NCBI GenBank assembly: GCA_024663395.1
Contig: JANFAH010000059.1
Location: forward strand, 248,001 to 312,000
Direction of reading: 5' to 3'
Length of the DNA: 64,000 bases
DNA from: Pisolithus tinctorius
Lineage: Eukaryota; Basidiomycota; Agaricomycetes; Boletales; Pisolithaceae
The notes beneath the pieces are model-generated. The model did no database searches, was not told the origin of the DNA, and was given only the letters and a program-made list of their open reading frames with translations. Position numbers and translations under genes: made by a program. Position 1 is the stretch's first letter; each line of letters starts with the position of its first letter. Below, piece after piece: positions 46,806 to 58,727 of the stretch.

Positions 46806-49800
46806 TCAGGCACTCGCATCGATATCCACGAGTTCCCTCCCTTCCTCTACCATCTCACCGTTCGCGCATCTCACAGCTTTGACGATCCCTGCTGCTGCTG
46901 ATCTTATCACAGTCTCCGTCTTCATACTCTCCAACACAACCACTGCCTGGCCCTTCTCCACCTTGTCGCCTACAGCGACCTTGACCTCGACGACCAAGCT
47001 AGGCATCGGCGCACGCAGAGCCCCTTTGCTTGCAGCTAAAACATCCCCTTCCAAAGACACCAGCCACGATGGCGAAGGAAGAGCAAGGGTAATCTTGGAT
47101 CCATCTGCGGAGAAAATATGTAGACGTTCAGCTATGTTGGAAGTCGTGGATGCTGGCGTGAGTTGGGACACAATGGTGGTTCGCCGCGAGAAAGCGGTGA
47201 GGGTAGTTGGCGAGGTTAGCTGCGCAGCAACTGAAGTAAATGTGATGGGACTGCCAGAGGGACTTTGCACCCTAACGTCGAAGTAGCCTGGCGAAGTCTG
47301 CCCAACTATAATATTTATGTTTGTTCCAGGTGATTGGTCCATCGACAGAGTTATAGTGCGTTCACACACTTCACCGTTGAACCGACGCGCCCCAAGCGAT
47401 ACCCATGGTGATTGAGGAGCATTGCTTTTTGTTATGTCACGAAGAGCAACATAAAGGGCAGCTTGGGCCAATACCTCTGGTGATGGTTCATTCACCGGAG
47501 GGAACAGTTCTGCATAGTGTTTCTAGGTCGCGTGAGCGCTCGCCTTGAGTCCAAAACAAGTGACTAGAGTATTATTACCTTGATGAAGCCAGTTTCCACG
47601 TCCCCCTTTATGAAAGTGTCATTTCCCGCGAGAGTACGCAGGAAGTCGATATTCGTAGAAACCCCGACGACTTTGTACTCCTCCAAACCACGACGAAGTA
47701 CTCGCAAAGCTTCCGTTCTATCCCGACCATGCACGACTAGCTTCGCGATCATCGGATCATAGAAAACACCTATCTGCGCGCCCTGTGTAAAACCTTGCTC
47801 CAGGCGGAGTGAAGGTGTGACAGCAGAAGACGTGTCCGGCGTGCGTTGAGTAGGTTGTGCCGCCTCTGAAGAGAGCAGAGCTAATGGCGCGGCAAAAGTG
47901 TGCGTTGGAGTTGGCGTGGAGAGGTAGAGGAGAGATCCAGAGTCGGGAAGAAAACCATTACGTGGGTTCTCCGCATATATACGAGCCTCAAATGCATGTC
48001 CCACGAGAGGGATATCAGATTGACTGAGGGGTAGCGGATTCCCGGCTGCAACCTAGATTTGTGTGCTCGAACAAGATTAAACGAAAAATAAAAGAAAATA
48101 CTTACCTCCAGTTGCCATTCTACGAGATCGAGCCCTGTGATCATCTCCGTCACGGGATGCTCCACTTGTAATCGCGTGTTCCTGCCGTCGCCCGTATCAG
48201 CTACAGCGTTGAAATAGTTGACATGACACAAACATTTCCATGAAATAGAACTTCTGCGTGTCATTGTCAAATATAAACTCTACGGTCCCTGCACCGACGT
48301 AGTTCACTGCCTTCGCGGCCGCGATAGCTTTGTCAGACAAGTCCGCCCGCAATTCAGGAGAAAGACCGGGAGCAGGTGCCTAGCGATCAGTGTCAGTGTC
48401 GTTCTCCTCGCAATCGAATTACAAATCACCTCCTCGATAATCTTCTGATTGCGTCTTTGCACAGAACAATCTCGCTCCCACAAACTGACTACGCCTCCCA
48501 TCGTGTCTGCGAACACTTGTACTTCCACATGTCTCGGGCGTTCAATGAACTTCTCCACCAGTACGTTCTGGTCTCCAAATGCCTTGAGTGACTCGCGTTT
48601 GGCGGATTCGAGAGCATCCATGAAGTCATTAGGTTGAGATACGACACGCATACCCTTGCCGCCACCTCCATGAACGGCCTTGATCAGAACTGGATATCCT
48701 GAACACACGGGTAACGACGTGAGACATCCTGCATTCAGATGCAAAGATGGGAAACTACCGATTTTCTCAGCTTCAGCAAACAAATGTTGCGGATCTTGAT
48801 CCGTGCCATGATAACCCGGAACACAGGGCACACCGGCAGCTAACCCATAAAAACTCAGATCCATCAGGAATATTCCAAAGTGTAGTGGACACACCTAACA
48901 TGATGTTCTTGGACTCGCTAAATGTAGTTTCATAACGGAATCGATGGGTACCCAACCACCGCTTTGCTTTACTTACCTCTTTGACCCCATGGATACTATG
49001 GCACTTGAAGGCGGTCCGATGAAAACGATGCCTTCCTCGGCCAATCGTTCAGCGAACTTGGCATTCTCGCTGAGAAAACCGTAGCTGTTACGAAAATTCG
49101 TGAGAAGTGTTCAACTTGAACACGAACTAACCCATTTACCCAGGGTGAACAGCCTATAGTGACTTTAGTAGCATCAAACGAACAGAATTTGATGTCTGAG
49201 GAGGTCAAACTGACCTGTGCTCCACTCTTATGACAAACATCGATGATCTTGTCTATGCGCAACTAGGATGATACTTAATATTGCTTGCTTTTTCCTTCTA
49301 AAATTGAGACGTACATAGCTCTCTGCGGACGGTGCTGGCCCAATGCAATACGCTTCATCGGCCTCAAGCACATGTAAAGAATTTGCGTCAACTTCGCTGT
49401 AGACAGCAACCGTCTTGATCCCGAGTTTCTTTGCGGTCCGAATGACGCGACAAGCGATTTCACCCCTGTGAATTGGTTACATCTGAGCGACGTACTACAA
49501 CGCTGCATATTAAACAGGGAGAGAGTACCTGTTCGCAATAAGAATCTTGTCAAAGTGAGGCCTCCGAATCGAGGACGAGTCATCTGGAAAGTTGACAAGC
49601 TCACTGTCACACGCCAGACTGGTGGACACCACTGAGCGCAACTCACTACTGTGGACTGTGGTTGCCAATCCTCTTCGGATGGGGGCATTCACCCGACGAA
49701 CCGATTCTCCATTCTTGATATTGCGAGCAACGCCTGGAACAAGTGCCGCCGTTCCCGGAGAGGCCCTGGGTATACGAAGGACAGCGACGCCGTTAACGAG

Positions 49801-49869
49801 GGCTCGGGAAGCAGTCTGAGCGGGTATACGACAGAGCGACTGTGCCACGGTGCGATTGGTAGGTATCAT
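46806..49869 (-). CDS. 3-methylcrotonyl-CoA carboxylase alpha (biotin-containing) subunit
   Basis: This biotin-dependent mitochondrial carboxylase subunit acts in leucine degradation. The start at 49869 ([20 protein letters not shown]) opens a long basic presequence with [11 protein letters not shown]. The biotin-carboxylase domain follows: [60 protein letters not shown], the ATP-grasp loop [89 protein letters not shown] and [14 protein letters not shown]. After a BT-like linker comes the biotinyl domain with [20 protein letters not shown] and [11 protein letters not shown], the biotinylated Lys being codon 46920-46922. The MCC-like plan without a carboxyltransferase domain excludes pyruvate and acetyl-CoA carboxylase. 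Propionyl-CoA carboxylase alpha is less likely in fungi. Confidence 0.92.
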
Positions 49870-50216
49870 TGTCCTAGTGAGATGTAGACAAACCAAGGAC
49901 TCAAAGAACTTGTCTCGATGATCCGGTTGCGTGGTACATATTCCCAGATGGTTCTCGCCCCTATTATAGGCCGACAGCCGAGTCGAGTTCCGGGCTTCAA
50001 GCTTCAAGACCTACGATTTATCTCCACAACCATTGTGTGGACGACCATACAGCAAGCTTTTTCAGGCAGAGGTCAGACCGATCGTAAAGAGTTCTTATGA
50101 TGTATCACTATCCCATCTCTCACGCAAGCGCCGCGAGCATCATCACTGGTTGGAGACACAAATCGTGCACATAACATGAGTAGCGCAAAGCATATCATAT
50201 TAGTTGCGAATGACGC
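49870..50216. other. intergenic stretch
   Basis: This lies between the carboxylase start and the ASK1 stop, both minus strand. The carboxylase reading frame stays open upstream to 50007, but the upstream part lacks presequence character. No other gene is seen. Confidence 0.45.
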
Positions 50217-52475
50217 TCAGTTTCGCCCAAAAGGTGTCGGGCTCTCCTCAACCATACCAACTTTGGAAAGCTGGCTCCCAATACCAATGGTATCCTGAAG
50301 CAAGTCCTCCCCTAACATCTTCAGCTCTCCGTGAGACTTCCGACCTTGCTGTCGTTGCGCAGGTGGGACTCCAAACACCGTCTCTTCCTCAACGACATCT
50401 CCAAGTTCTCCATCTCCATCCACTGAATCGAAGCTATCCTCATCAAATCCGTCTCCTTCTCCTGCATCAACGACGCGTGCAAACGGATGAATAGGTGCTC
50501 CAGCCACCTCTTCCCCGCCATATTCCTCGGCACCAAGCGAGTCGCTGGAACGGTTTGAACTGGAGGAAGCAAAAGAGTCGTCCGGGTCAGCATCCCGGGC
50601 GGAAGCCATGAGGAATGCCGCCGAGGGCCGAGCAGGCTCATCACCAAGAGAATCCGAATCTGAGTCCGAATCAGCGCGAGACTGGGTCCGACTGCCCAAG
50701 CTGATCACGGATTGTTCATCTTCGTGAAGGTGGAAGACGTCTGACGCTTGCTGCTCCGGTGTGTGTATGTCGTGTTGGACGGCAGGGGGTGCAAGCAACC
50801 CTGCTTCAGCATCACGTTGAACGAATGTGCCCGTGCCAGAAGATTCGGAATCCCGTGTCCTTGACTCTGGCATGCTCAGCCCCACACGACGCATCATCGT
50901 GTCCAGGCTTGTGTCAGTTTCGTTAGTGTCGTTACCAAGTGGATACGCGTGACGGGTGTACCGTGAAAGCGAAGGTGGCGTTGGGATAGTACTCATTGTG
51001 TCATCTTTGACCATAGAGGATCCATATCCATAAGCTTGAGACCTTTCGATAGTCGCCGTACTTCTCGTAGAAGCGAGGTGACCTTGGACATCTCCAAGTA
51101 AGTCCCGCCGAATGCGGTCTGCTGCTTCCTTCATAGGGGTCCTGCCCAATGTGGGGAGATTGCTTTTGCCTGGGGTACGCCCAGGAGGCAGAAGTCCAAG
51201 GCCAATACTGGATCGAGGCGCCCTCGCGAATGCCAGTGTCCGCGGTGGAGACATGCCATGCATGAGTTCCATAGAATCGTCGAACGAGTCGTCGAAGTCC
51301 TCATATGGCTTTTTCCCAACTGCTTCGGAGGAGTGCTTCGTAAGAGACGGGATATCAAGAGTTGAAGACGACGTGGATGAGGACGCTGGCAGTTGAGGTT
51401 GAGGTTTATGCGGAGACCGTTGGTATGCCGGGCGTCTTGGAGACGGTATTGCGGGCTCAGGCCGCGACTCAGGGGCAACGTATGGCTGGAGGTATTTTGG
51501 GATAGCGACTGGTGTCTTTGGTTTTACTTTGAGTGGAGATACATGTGTACCCATGGTTCTGACGCGAGGTGTTGGCATCGCGCTCGATGGATTCTTGAGT
51601 ATACCTCGAGGAATTGTTGTGGGAGGTTCCTTGTTCTTTCCCTTGTTGTCCACGTTCTGCTGGACAGTATCCTCTTCCTCATACACAAAGCTGTCCTGAG
51701 TAGAGGTAATGTCTTGACGAGCGGTAGCTTCTTCCTCTTCTTCGCGAGTGAAGCTTTGCAACTCACGATCAAGACGTACAAGTGGTGACTCGAGAGACGA
51801 ACTCCAAGATGGCTGATCGTCTGCAGTTCGGTCCTGAAGATGTACGCCGCGGGCGGGCGTGGACGAGATGGCGTTCGCAGGCATAAACGAGCTCTCCGAT
51901 ACAGTAGCATCGTACGTTTGATTGCCTGGGTTGACACTGTGAGAGGACTGAACACTTGGCCCAGGCCGATTTGGAGTCGATTCCGCATCAGAGTATGTAG
52001 ACGAAGAGTTTTCGGCGAGAGATGTCTGCGATTGCGTCTCGTTCGCATGATGGTCGTCCTCGGCTGTTGGTATGTGGATCTGGGCGGCTTGTTCATAGAA
52101 AGACGTCCAGAACTGGGTAGCATTACAGACGTACATCTTAGACCATACTGTGAAAACCAGTTTCACCCACCTTCGCTGCTTCGCGTACGGGCTCCGTGCT
52201 GACAGCGTAACGCTTTACGGCTGGCAGAAGCCTATTTGCCAGTATGTTCTGTATCTTGGAGAAATTTGCATCTATATTCTGCGCGTCGACTTGTCATTCA
52301 TTTTCGTGTTTTAAACCTCGGGAGTGCTCACCTCTAGCTTAATGGTTATGAGCTGTTCAATCTGATCAACCTGATCGTTGACAGGCGCGCTCGTGTCGAG
52401 CCCTGGGACGATAATGGACGCAGGGTCCGCTGCTGGTGTCCATCTGGGAGGGTTAGGTGGAATGGGAGTCATCAT
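50217..52475 (-). CDS. ASK1: DASH/Dam1 complex subunit ASK1
   Basis: ASK1 is part of the DASH ring that couples fungal kinetochores to spindle microtubules. The conserved N-terminal region is split by short introns: WTPAADPASIIVPGLDTS, VDQIEQLITIKLE, IDANFSKIQNILANRLLPAV, KRYAVSTEPVREAAK and FWTSFYEQAAQI. This is the ASK1 signature (LITLKLQEIDANFS..PAVKRYA..VW/FW..FFEQAA). A disordered Ser/Pro-rich region of about 550 residues follows. It contains FDDSFDDSMELMHGMSPPRT and GRTPMKEAADRIRRDLLGDV, matching the conserved C-terminal SPP and TPxREAAxRIxxDLL motifs. Several S/T-P sites fit CDK regulation known for yeast Ask1. The start at 52475 (MMTPIPPNPPRW) is chosen because it begins just before the conserved region. 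Confidence 0.88.
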
Positions 52476-52642
52476 GGCTTGTGACGATCGATGATCGACA
52501 AGGAGAAGTTCTCTATTTACAGACACCGACGTGCTTCTGTTCGTTCGTGTACCCACTACACAGGCCAGACTCCTAATTATTTTTTGTCTACATACATTTA
52601 CAGTAAATGAGCTGTCTTCTATAACTTACATCCACCTCCAAC

Positions 52643-55165
52643 TCAGAACATGCCATCCCGTGGTGGTACTACAACTGGCGGTGGTCGCGTCGCGCTACCC
52701 GGCCTGTTAGTCGACCGAGGCGGTAGAGCTGTCCTCCTAATCGTGGAGACCTCACGTGGAAGTGGTGGTATCACTGTAGGTTCCAACCCGCCAATCTCAC
52801 CAGCAGTTCGTAAACGCGACGGGACGGACGGGGTTGATGAACCGATTGTCAATGAAGTCGCAGAAGACGACAGTTGAGACGTCCGGGTGCGGGGGACAGA
52901 TGGTGGGATAACAATGTGCGCTGGGAGTGTGGGAGGTGCGAGGCTCAATGGTGTCTTCGGAGTCTCCACCAGCAGATCGTCCAGAAGGTAACGGAAGTCA
53001 AGACCAAACTCTTGTAGAAGCTTGAAGTAACAGTCAGGTGTTCAGCACGGAGAGACGATGGAAGGAAACGAACCTTCCGGCTTTGGGTGTGTGCAACTTT
53101 TAACGCCTCGTCAACGGTTTGTTGGTCGGCATCAGAGTTGTAGACTTGCTTCCGGAACAACTCCGCAAATATTTCAATCTGTCCTTTGGCCCAATCAATA
53201 AAGCCTCCAGAAGTGTCAACATCCCCACATAGAAACTAGCAAAAAAAAAGGGGGACTCACTGCTCGTCATCTCGTGTTCCACGAACCCAGCAAGGAACCA
53301 ATCCGCGGTGTGTTTAAGCGCTGTGAAGATGACCACCGCCAGGTCATGCACATATAACCCGATATGTCCTTCAAAAGGTATCGCCCGGATGTATCTTCTG
53401 ATTGCCTCGCTTCTAGCAGCCAAAAAGGTCTCTCGGGCTCTTGAGCGGGCGCCGAGTCGCATAAGATGTCCTACAAGTTCTACGCAAGTAGACTTCGTGT
53501 TGCGTGGACGTGCTAAAGCGTCCAACAACGCGGATGTAAGTGCTGAAATGAGGGGAGCTAGTGAGGGATGAGAACGAGCGGATTCTGCAAGTTTGACAGC
53601 GCGTGACCAATCGCGCAGAGCTATGGCGACGGTAAGGTCGTCAGATAACTCAGACAAAACTCGGGCGTCGTCGTCGCTCTTAGCTTTTGCGGAAAGGTCC
53701 TGAGCAGTGGGTGCATTAGCTGCTCTCGCAAGTTCGGCCATCCAATCTGGTAGAGGGGGCAGCTTTTCTGGGTTGAAAACTGCCGAACCACGCTATAACG
53801 ATGTTAAACTTATCGATGCAGCAAAGTACAAAATGAACACACGTCTTCCGCTGCCCATAGGCTCTTTCGGCGTTCGTGCTCACCCTCTCGTTCTTTACGC
53901 TTTCGAACGGCAAGTTCTTCTGCTACTTGGCGGAATTGACCAAGAAGGGCCTTCTTATCTGAGGACGCCTCAGTCCTATACACGTGCGTTTCTTTTCCAT
54001 GTCGTATTTTGAAGACGTTGGTCATATCTAACAGTACATGACCATCTGCGAAACTGATGTATAAAACACACTCACTGGCTGTGTCTTTGGTATCGAGCAC
54101 CAACATTTCATTCAGAGGCCAACACCTTTCGGCGACAAGCTTCCCTGCTGCTTCGCCTCCACCCATTCCCGACGCGCCGGCGGCGCCTCCGCCTCTCCTT
54201 CTCGCCACCAACACTGCGTCATCCAGTACCACGAATCTCACGATATTTACCACCTTGTAGGTCGCTGCGTTCAATTCGAATACCCCATCCATCTCTGAGA
54301 TAATGTGCCGGCCAGGGGTGGCTGGAGCAAACTTTGCTGAGCCAGATATCTGTGAGTGTAGTGTTTGCATCTGAGAGGCATACAGAATGCGAAGATCTGC
54401 GACGGATGAACGGGCGGCACGTCTCCGGTCTAAAAGATGGCTATGTTACTGAGACGAAGGTGTAACACGAGTGGTTAAGCGTTACCTGCTACGGAGGCCG
54501 ATTCCTCGATGTGCAACAGTGAAGGCATGGATTTCCATTCTTGAAGGCTTTCCTTGAGTTCGAGCATCTCGTTCTCGAGAACACTAATCTCCTTTGATAT
54601 GAGAACGAACTCGGCATAACTAAGTCACTGGTCAGATGGTGCACGATAAAAAAAATGAGGGCAGACACCAACTTTTTGAACACGTTCTTTTGAAGTTCGA
54701 CGGCCGTGTCATCCTTGGCTGAGCGCAGTGAAGACTGCAGGGACTTCAGCTCTGCCTCGGTAGAGTTAGCTAGTTTTGCTTTCAAGTCTGAAGCTACGTC
54801 AGTGCACGAATGATCGTTTATTCCGAGTACTTGCAAGCATCGGGGTCGAAGTTCTGCTTGTCGAGGAGTCTCTGGTCAGCAAGACGAGGGTCCTCCTTTA
54901 CCTCTGCAACATCCCGCACAATCTCATCCGGATCCCTCGCGACACCTGGCCTCAGCCCAATAGGAATGGACGGTACAGCAGGAACTGAAACATCTGTTGG
55001 AGAGGATATCTCTGCGTATTTGAGAGACATCCGTTTCTTGATCTTATCGTCCACGGTTGATTTGCGGGCATTTTGTCTGGTTGAGGGTGACTTTGCTAGT
55101 TTCGAGATGCTCCGTTTGATGGGCTGGCGAGAGTCGGACGGGCGACGCGTTCGCAGTGACTGCAT
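52643..55165 (-). CDS. EXO84: exocyst complex component EXO84
   Basis: This subunit of the octameric exocyst tethers secretory vesicles to the plasma membrane. From the Met at 55165: MQSLRTRRPSDSRQPIKR, a basic region with DDKIKKRMSLKYAEISSPTD, then DPRLADQRLLDKQNFDPDAC. The coiled coil LANSTEAELKSLQSSLRSAK, KNVFKKYAEFVLISKEIS and LENEMLELKESLQEW follows. The PH-like domain reads PGRHIISEMDGVFELNAATY, VVNIVRFVVLDDAVLVARRR and VLYISFADGHVLLDMTNVFK. The helical C-terminal domain includes LTVAIALRDWSRAVKLAES, GHIGLYVHDLAVVIFTALKH, FDWAKGQIEIFAELFRKQVY and LLQEFGLDFRYLLDDLLVET. A Pro-rich tail ends RDGMF. The frame is open upstream of 55165 but without an ATG. About eight introns. Confidence 0.9.
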
Positions 55166-55613
55166 CCTCGCTGTAGGATGGGTATTCGGTGCAGGGAGTG
55201 ACGAAACCGAACCAAGCTGGCTTCCTAGTCGAGACGAGCTGGTTCGCCTGACAGCGGCTGGCAGCCTTTCTGTTCGAGCCTTGCCTTGTCCGTTCAACAA
55301 CGTTGTTAAGTTGTCCCACCGAGATCGTCCTAGCCGGCGACGACTACGACGGCGCTGTACAGGACTAGAGGCGACCGCTGAATCAGTGAGTGCTACAACA
55401 TTGGACCCGCCCGCTGCATGAACGTGGGTGCGAGGGTGTCCTATTTACGACTCTCTGTACAGTAGGCTGTTCCGGTCGCCATATCCATTCCTTTCAGCAA
55501 CGCTGCTACTGGTATCGGATTTCAAATAGGACATCCACCATCATCGGACTTCCGACCCTTCCTTGGACGTCTACCACTGATATTCATCGCCCTCAACACA
55601 CAGGGTCCCAGCC
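55166..55613. promoter_or_regulatory. bidirectional promoter region between EXO84 and SKT5
   Basis: Two genes of polarised secretion and wall synthesis start head to head 448 bp apart. The EXO84 frame runs open into it to about 55440 (RRRSRRRLGRSRWDN), so a 5' exon of EXO84 may lie here. Confidence 0.4.
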
Positions 55614-57222
55614 ATGTACGGCGCACAAGCGCAATCACGGCCCAACTCATTTTACAACCCCGAGCTTTCTCAGGGAGACCCATCTTATCAGCCGCAGCAG
55701 CAGTACAACAACCATCAGCAGAAAGACTATCTTCCCGATCCGCCCCGCCGCCCTCGCCAGTCTCGCCCATCTAACTCTCCCGCTCAATACCCCGTAGACA
55801 CCGCCTATGACGATTATGACCACGATGACGCCCCCGATCTTGCTCAACAGGATACGGAAGACTTCTACGCACCGCAACAGCGCCGTCGTCCTCATTCCGC
55901 TGGCGGGCACTCCCCCCCACCCCATTCCAACGGGCCCCTCCTCGACCACTCTCACCTCCGTCCTGGCAACCAAGCTTCTCTCCTCTCGCACGAGCGAACA
56001 CTCGAACTCTACCGCGCCAATGCCAAGAAAAATCAAAGCCCCGATACTCAGTTCGAATTCGCAGTATTCATGATAGAAGCCTCAAAGTCAGTCCAGATTC
56101 CAGCTCCGACACCAGGAAATGTCGTGGAGATCGAGAAGGCACTGGAGAAGCGCGATAACCTGATCCAGGAGGCAATAGCATTGCTGAAACGCCTAGCTGA
56201 TCGGGGTCACGCCGAATCGCAGTATTTCTTGGCAGACTGCTATGCCAACGGGATCGGGACTTACAAAGGCAGGCAGGACTTTGATCGGGCGTACCCGCTG
56301 TTTATTCTCGCTGCCAAACACGGTCATCCGGATGCTGCGTATCGTGCTGGTACTTGCTGCGAAAACGGGTGGGGATGTAGGCGAGAATCGGCCAAAGCCC
56401 TTCAGTTCTTCCGTAAGGCAAGTGCAGCGCTCCACCCCGGAGCGATGTATCGCCTGGGGATAGCCGAACTGAACGGTGAACTCGGTCTCTCGAAGCGACC
56501 ACGTGAAGGCGTCAAGTGGCTGAAACGATCGGCGGAACATGCTACAGCAGAGTTCCCCCATGCTCTGCACGAGCTGTCGCTGCTACACGAGAATGGAATA
56601 TATAACGTTGTCTTTGTCGACACCGAGTATGCGGTTGAGCTACTGGCGCAGGCTGCGGAACTGGGATATGGTCCATCTGCATACCGGTTGGGCGAGTTCT
56701 ACGAGTACGGGAAGCTGGGCTGCCCACAGGACCCAGCGCTCTCTATCCACTATTACGTGAGCCAATTTGTCCGAATACCGTGTCTTCAAGTGGTTGAAAT
56801 ACCTGTTATGTTGTTGATGCAGAATATTGCTGCTCAACAAAATCATCGAGACGCCTGTTTTGCACTAACGGCATGGTACCTTGTTGGCTCACCAGGGGTA
56901 CTTCCTCAGTCTGATACAGAGGCGTTCCTGTGGGCGAAGAGGGCAGCAGACGGGGGACTTGGCAAGGCCCTGTATGCCGTAGGATATTTCCTTGAAGTGG
57001 GCATCGGTACAACCCCCGACCCAGCAGAGTACGTGTCCCTTGCTGGATTGGGTGGCTCCAATTGACATTCCGATCAGATCTTTATCATATTATAAGAAAG
57101 CTGCAGAATTGGGCGATAAACGAGCGCAACAGCGACTTAGAGGACCTCCTGGTAATGGGGCATCAGTGCAACCAACCGACGGTTCAGAAGGGAAGAATAA
57201 CAAGGACTGCATCATAATGTGA
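55614..57222 (+). CDS. SKT5: chitin synthase activator, Skt5/Chs4-type Sel1-repeat protein with CAAX box
   Basis: Skt5/Chs4 recruits and activates chitin synthase III at the bud neck or septum. A disordered Gln/Pro/Tyr-rich N-terminus (MYGAQAQSRPNSFYNPELSQ) leads to SHERTLELYRANAKKNQSPD and FEFAVFMIEASKSV. Sel1 repeats follow: AIALLKRLADRGHAESQYFL, YPLFILAAKHGHPDAAYRAG, ALQFFRKASAALHPGAMYRL, GVKWLKRSAEHATAEFPHAL, AVELLAQAAELGYGPSAYRL, HRDACFALTAWYLVGSPGVL, AFLWAKRAADGGLGKALYAV and SYYKKAAELGDKRAQQRL. Two introns are needed, after LSIHYY and after DPAE. The last residues are KDCIIM, a CAAX box whose Met favours farnesylation, as known for Chs4. The start at 55614 is the first ATG of the frame. 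Confidence 0.92.
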
Positions 57223-57761
57223 AAATTCGTTCCCCACACGCAACACCTCCGATGGCAGCGGTTCCCGGCGAACTCCCCATTAATATGGACTACAGTTTTG
57301 TTTACTATTTTACCTGCCACACTACGCATTGGATTCGGTGGACCTGACTACTTTTCACCACAATACCTACATACTCTCCCTTGATGCCCACGTTCGCTCC
57401 TTGCCGACGATTAGGCGTCCTGGGCGAAAGGACGTATTTTGATCCGTTACAGATCTTACCCCAACATCATAAATATCCAAACGTACAGCTATCATAGTAT
57501 ATTGTTGGTTGCTGGGTCACGGTCGACTGGGGAGCAGGCTCACGACCTTTCTCAGTAATCGAGACCCCCTACGGCTTCAACGGGTTCTTAGAGCAATTCA
57601 GGTATTACTCCAAGTGTCGTTGTGTACAAAGTTAGGTTTTGTCAAGTAACGTGGGTTTTTCACTACGGTGCTCCGCCTGGGAAGCGAGGGCTCGAGGATC
57701 CAAATCCGGCAGGCAAGCTATCGATGACGATGGTCTACGTCCATGCTACATCTCTAGTTCC
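57223..57761. other. convergent 3' regions
   Basis: This lies between the stops of SKT5 (plus) and the RidA gene (minus). No coding motif or structured RNA was recognised. Confidence 0.45.
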
Positions 57762-58476
57762 TTAGGCTAGTGACGAAGTTAGATCTAAGTCAAGGTAAAG
57801 GTAGTGCACGTACCTTGCGATACATTCGATCTCGAAGAGGACGTCTTTCGGAAGCCGTGCCACCTCGACCGCCGATCGTGCAGGCTTGTGGTCACCGAAG
57901 AACTCGGCATAAATTCCATTTACGATCACGAAATCATTCATGTTCTTTAAGAATACCTACATAGGCCGGAGTCACGTTGGTAGGTAGCCTAAGAGAAAGC
58001 TCGGAAGTGAGATACGCACGGTAGTCTTCACGACACGGCCGACGTCGCTGCCACTAGCCTCCAGGACTGCCTTGAGGTTTGCGAGGGCCTGCGTAGTCTG
58101 TTCGACGATCCCGCCGTCGATGATTCGCATGGTCGAGGGGACGAGGGGGATGCAGCCCGAGAGAAAGACGAGGTCCCCAGCCTTGACTGCCTGTGAATAT
58201 GGACCAATTGCAGCTGGCGCATCTGCCGCAAACCTCATTAGAGCAATCGATCCGACGGAGAGGGGAGATGGTCGCACTTTCGGTCGTGACGGGTGTCAAG
58301 GAGGAGTGGGTGGTCACTGTGGTAGACATTTTCCGTGTAACTTTTGCGACTGATATTGATCGAGAAACGTTGAACGGTGTCAGTAATAATCCTCGGCTGG
58401 TCAACCTTGGGGTGATATTAATGCCACGGGCGGCCAACTTTGACAGATGCTGGAACATCAACTGCGCAATGATCAC
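57762..58476 (-). CDS. RidA/YjgF/UK114 family enamine/imine deaminase, probably mitochondrial
   Basis: It hydrolyses reactive 2-aminoacrylate and other enamines released by PLP enzymes; the yeast homologues are Mmf1 and Hmf1. The frame from 58476 has a basic leader ([40 protein letters not shown]), a good mitochondrial presequence. Exon 1 continues [17 protein letters not shown]. It is spliced over about 55 nt (GTGCGACC..GGCAG) to give [20 protein letters not shown], the family signature. Next are [40 protein letters not shown] and VVKTTVR. After an intron come [40 protein letters not shown] and FEIECIAR, with the catalytic Arg in PARS. The 3' end is uncertain: unspliced it stops at 57762, otherwise a short last exon exists. 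An internal Met at 58329 could give a cytosolic form. Confidence 0.9.
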
Positions 58477-58727
58477 AGGTCTTGGTTAAAACGTGTGTGC
58501 GTCCCATAGGCTGATACGTCCCATATTCCCCCGAGTCCACAACATATGCTCAGTAGTGATATTCCAACGTCTTAGAGATCCAAATATGGAAAATTCCGTG
58601 GCCAACCCGACTAATGGGCTGGTTCGTCCAATCCAAGGTGAAGTTCGGGCTCGTTCGCCATTATCCCAGGCGGTCACTTCCAATATCACCACTGCGTCCG
58701 ACCGTCCTTGCGACGCACCTGAAGAAT

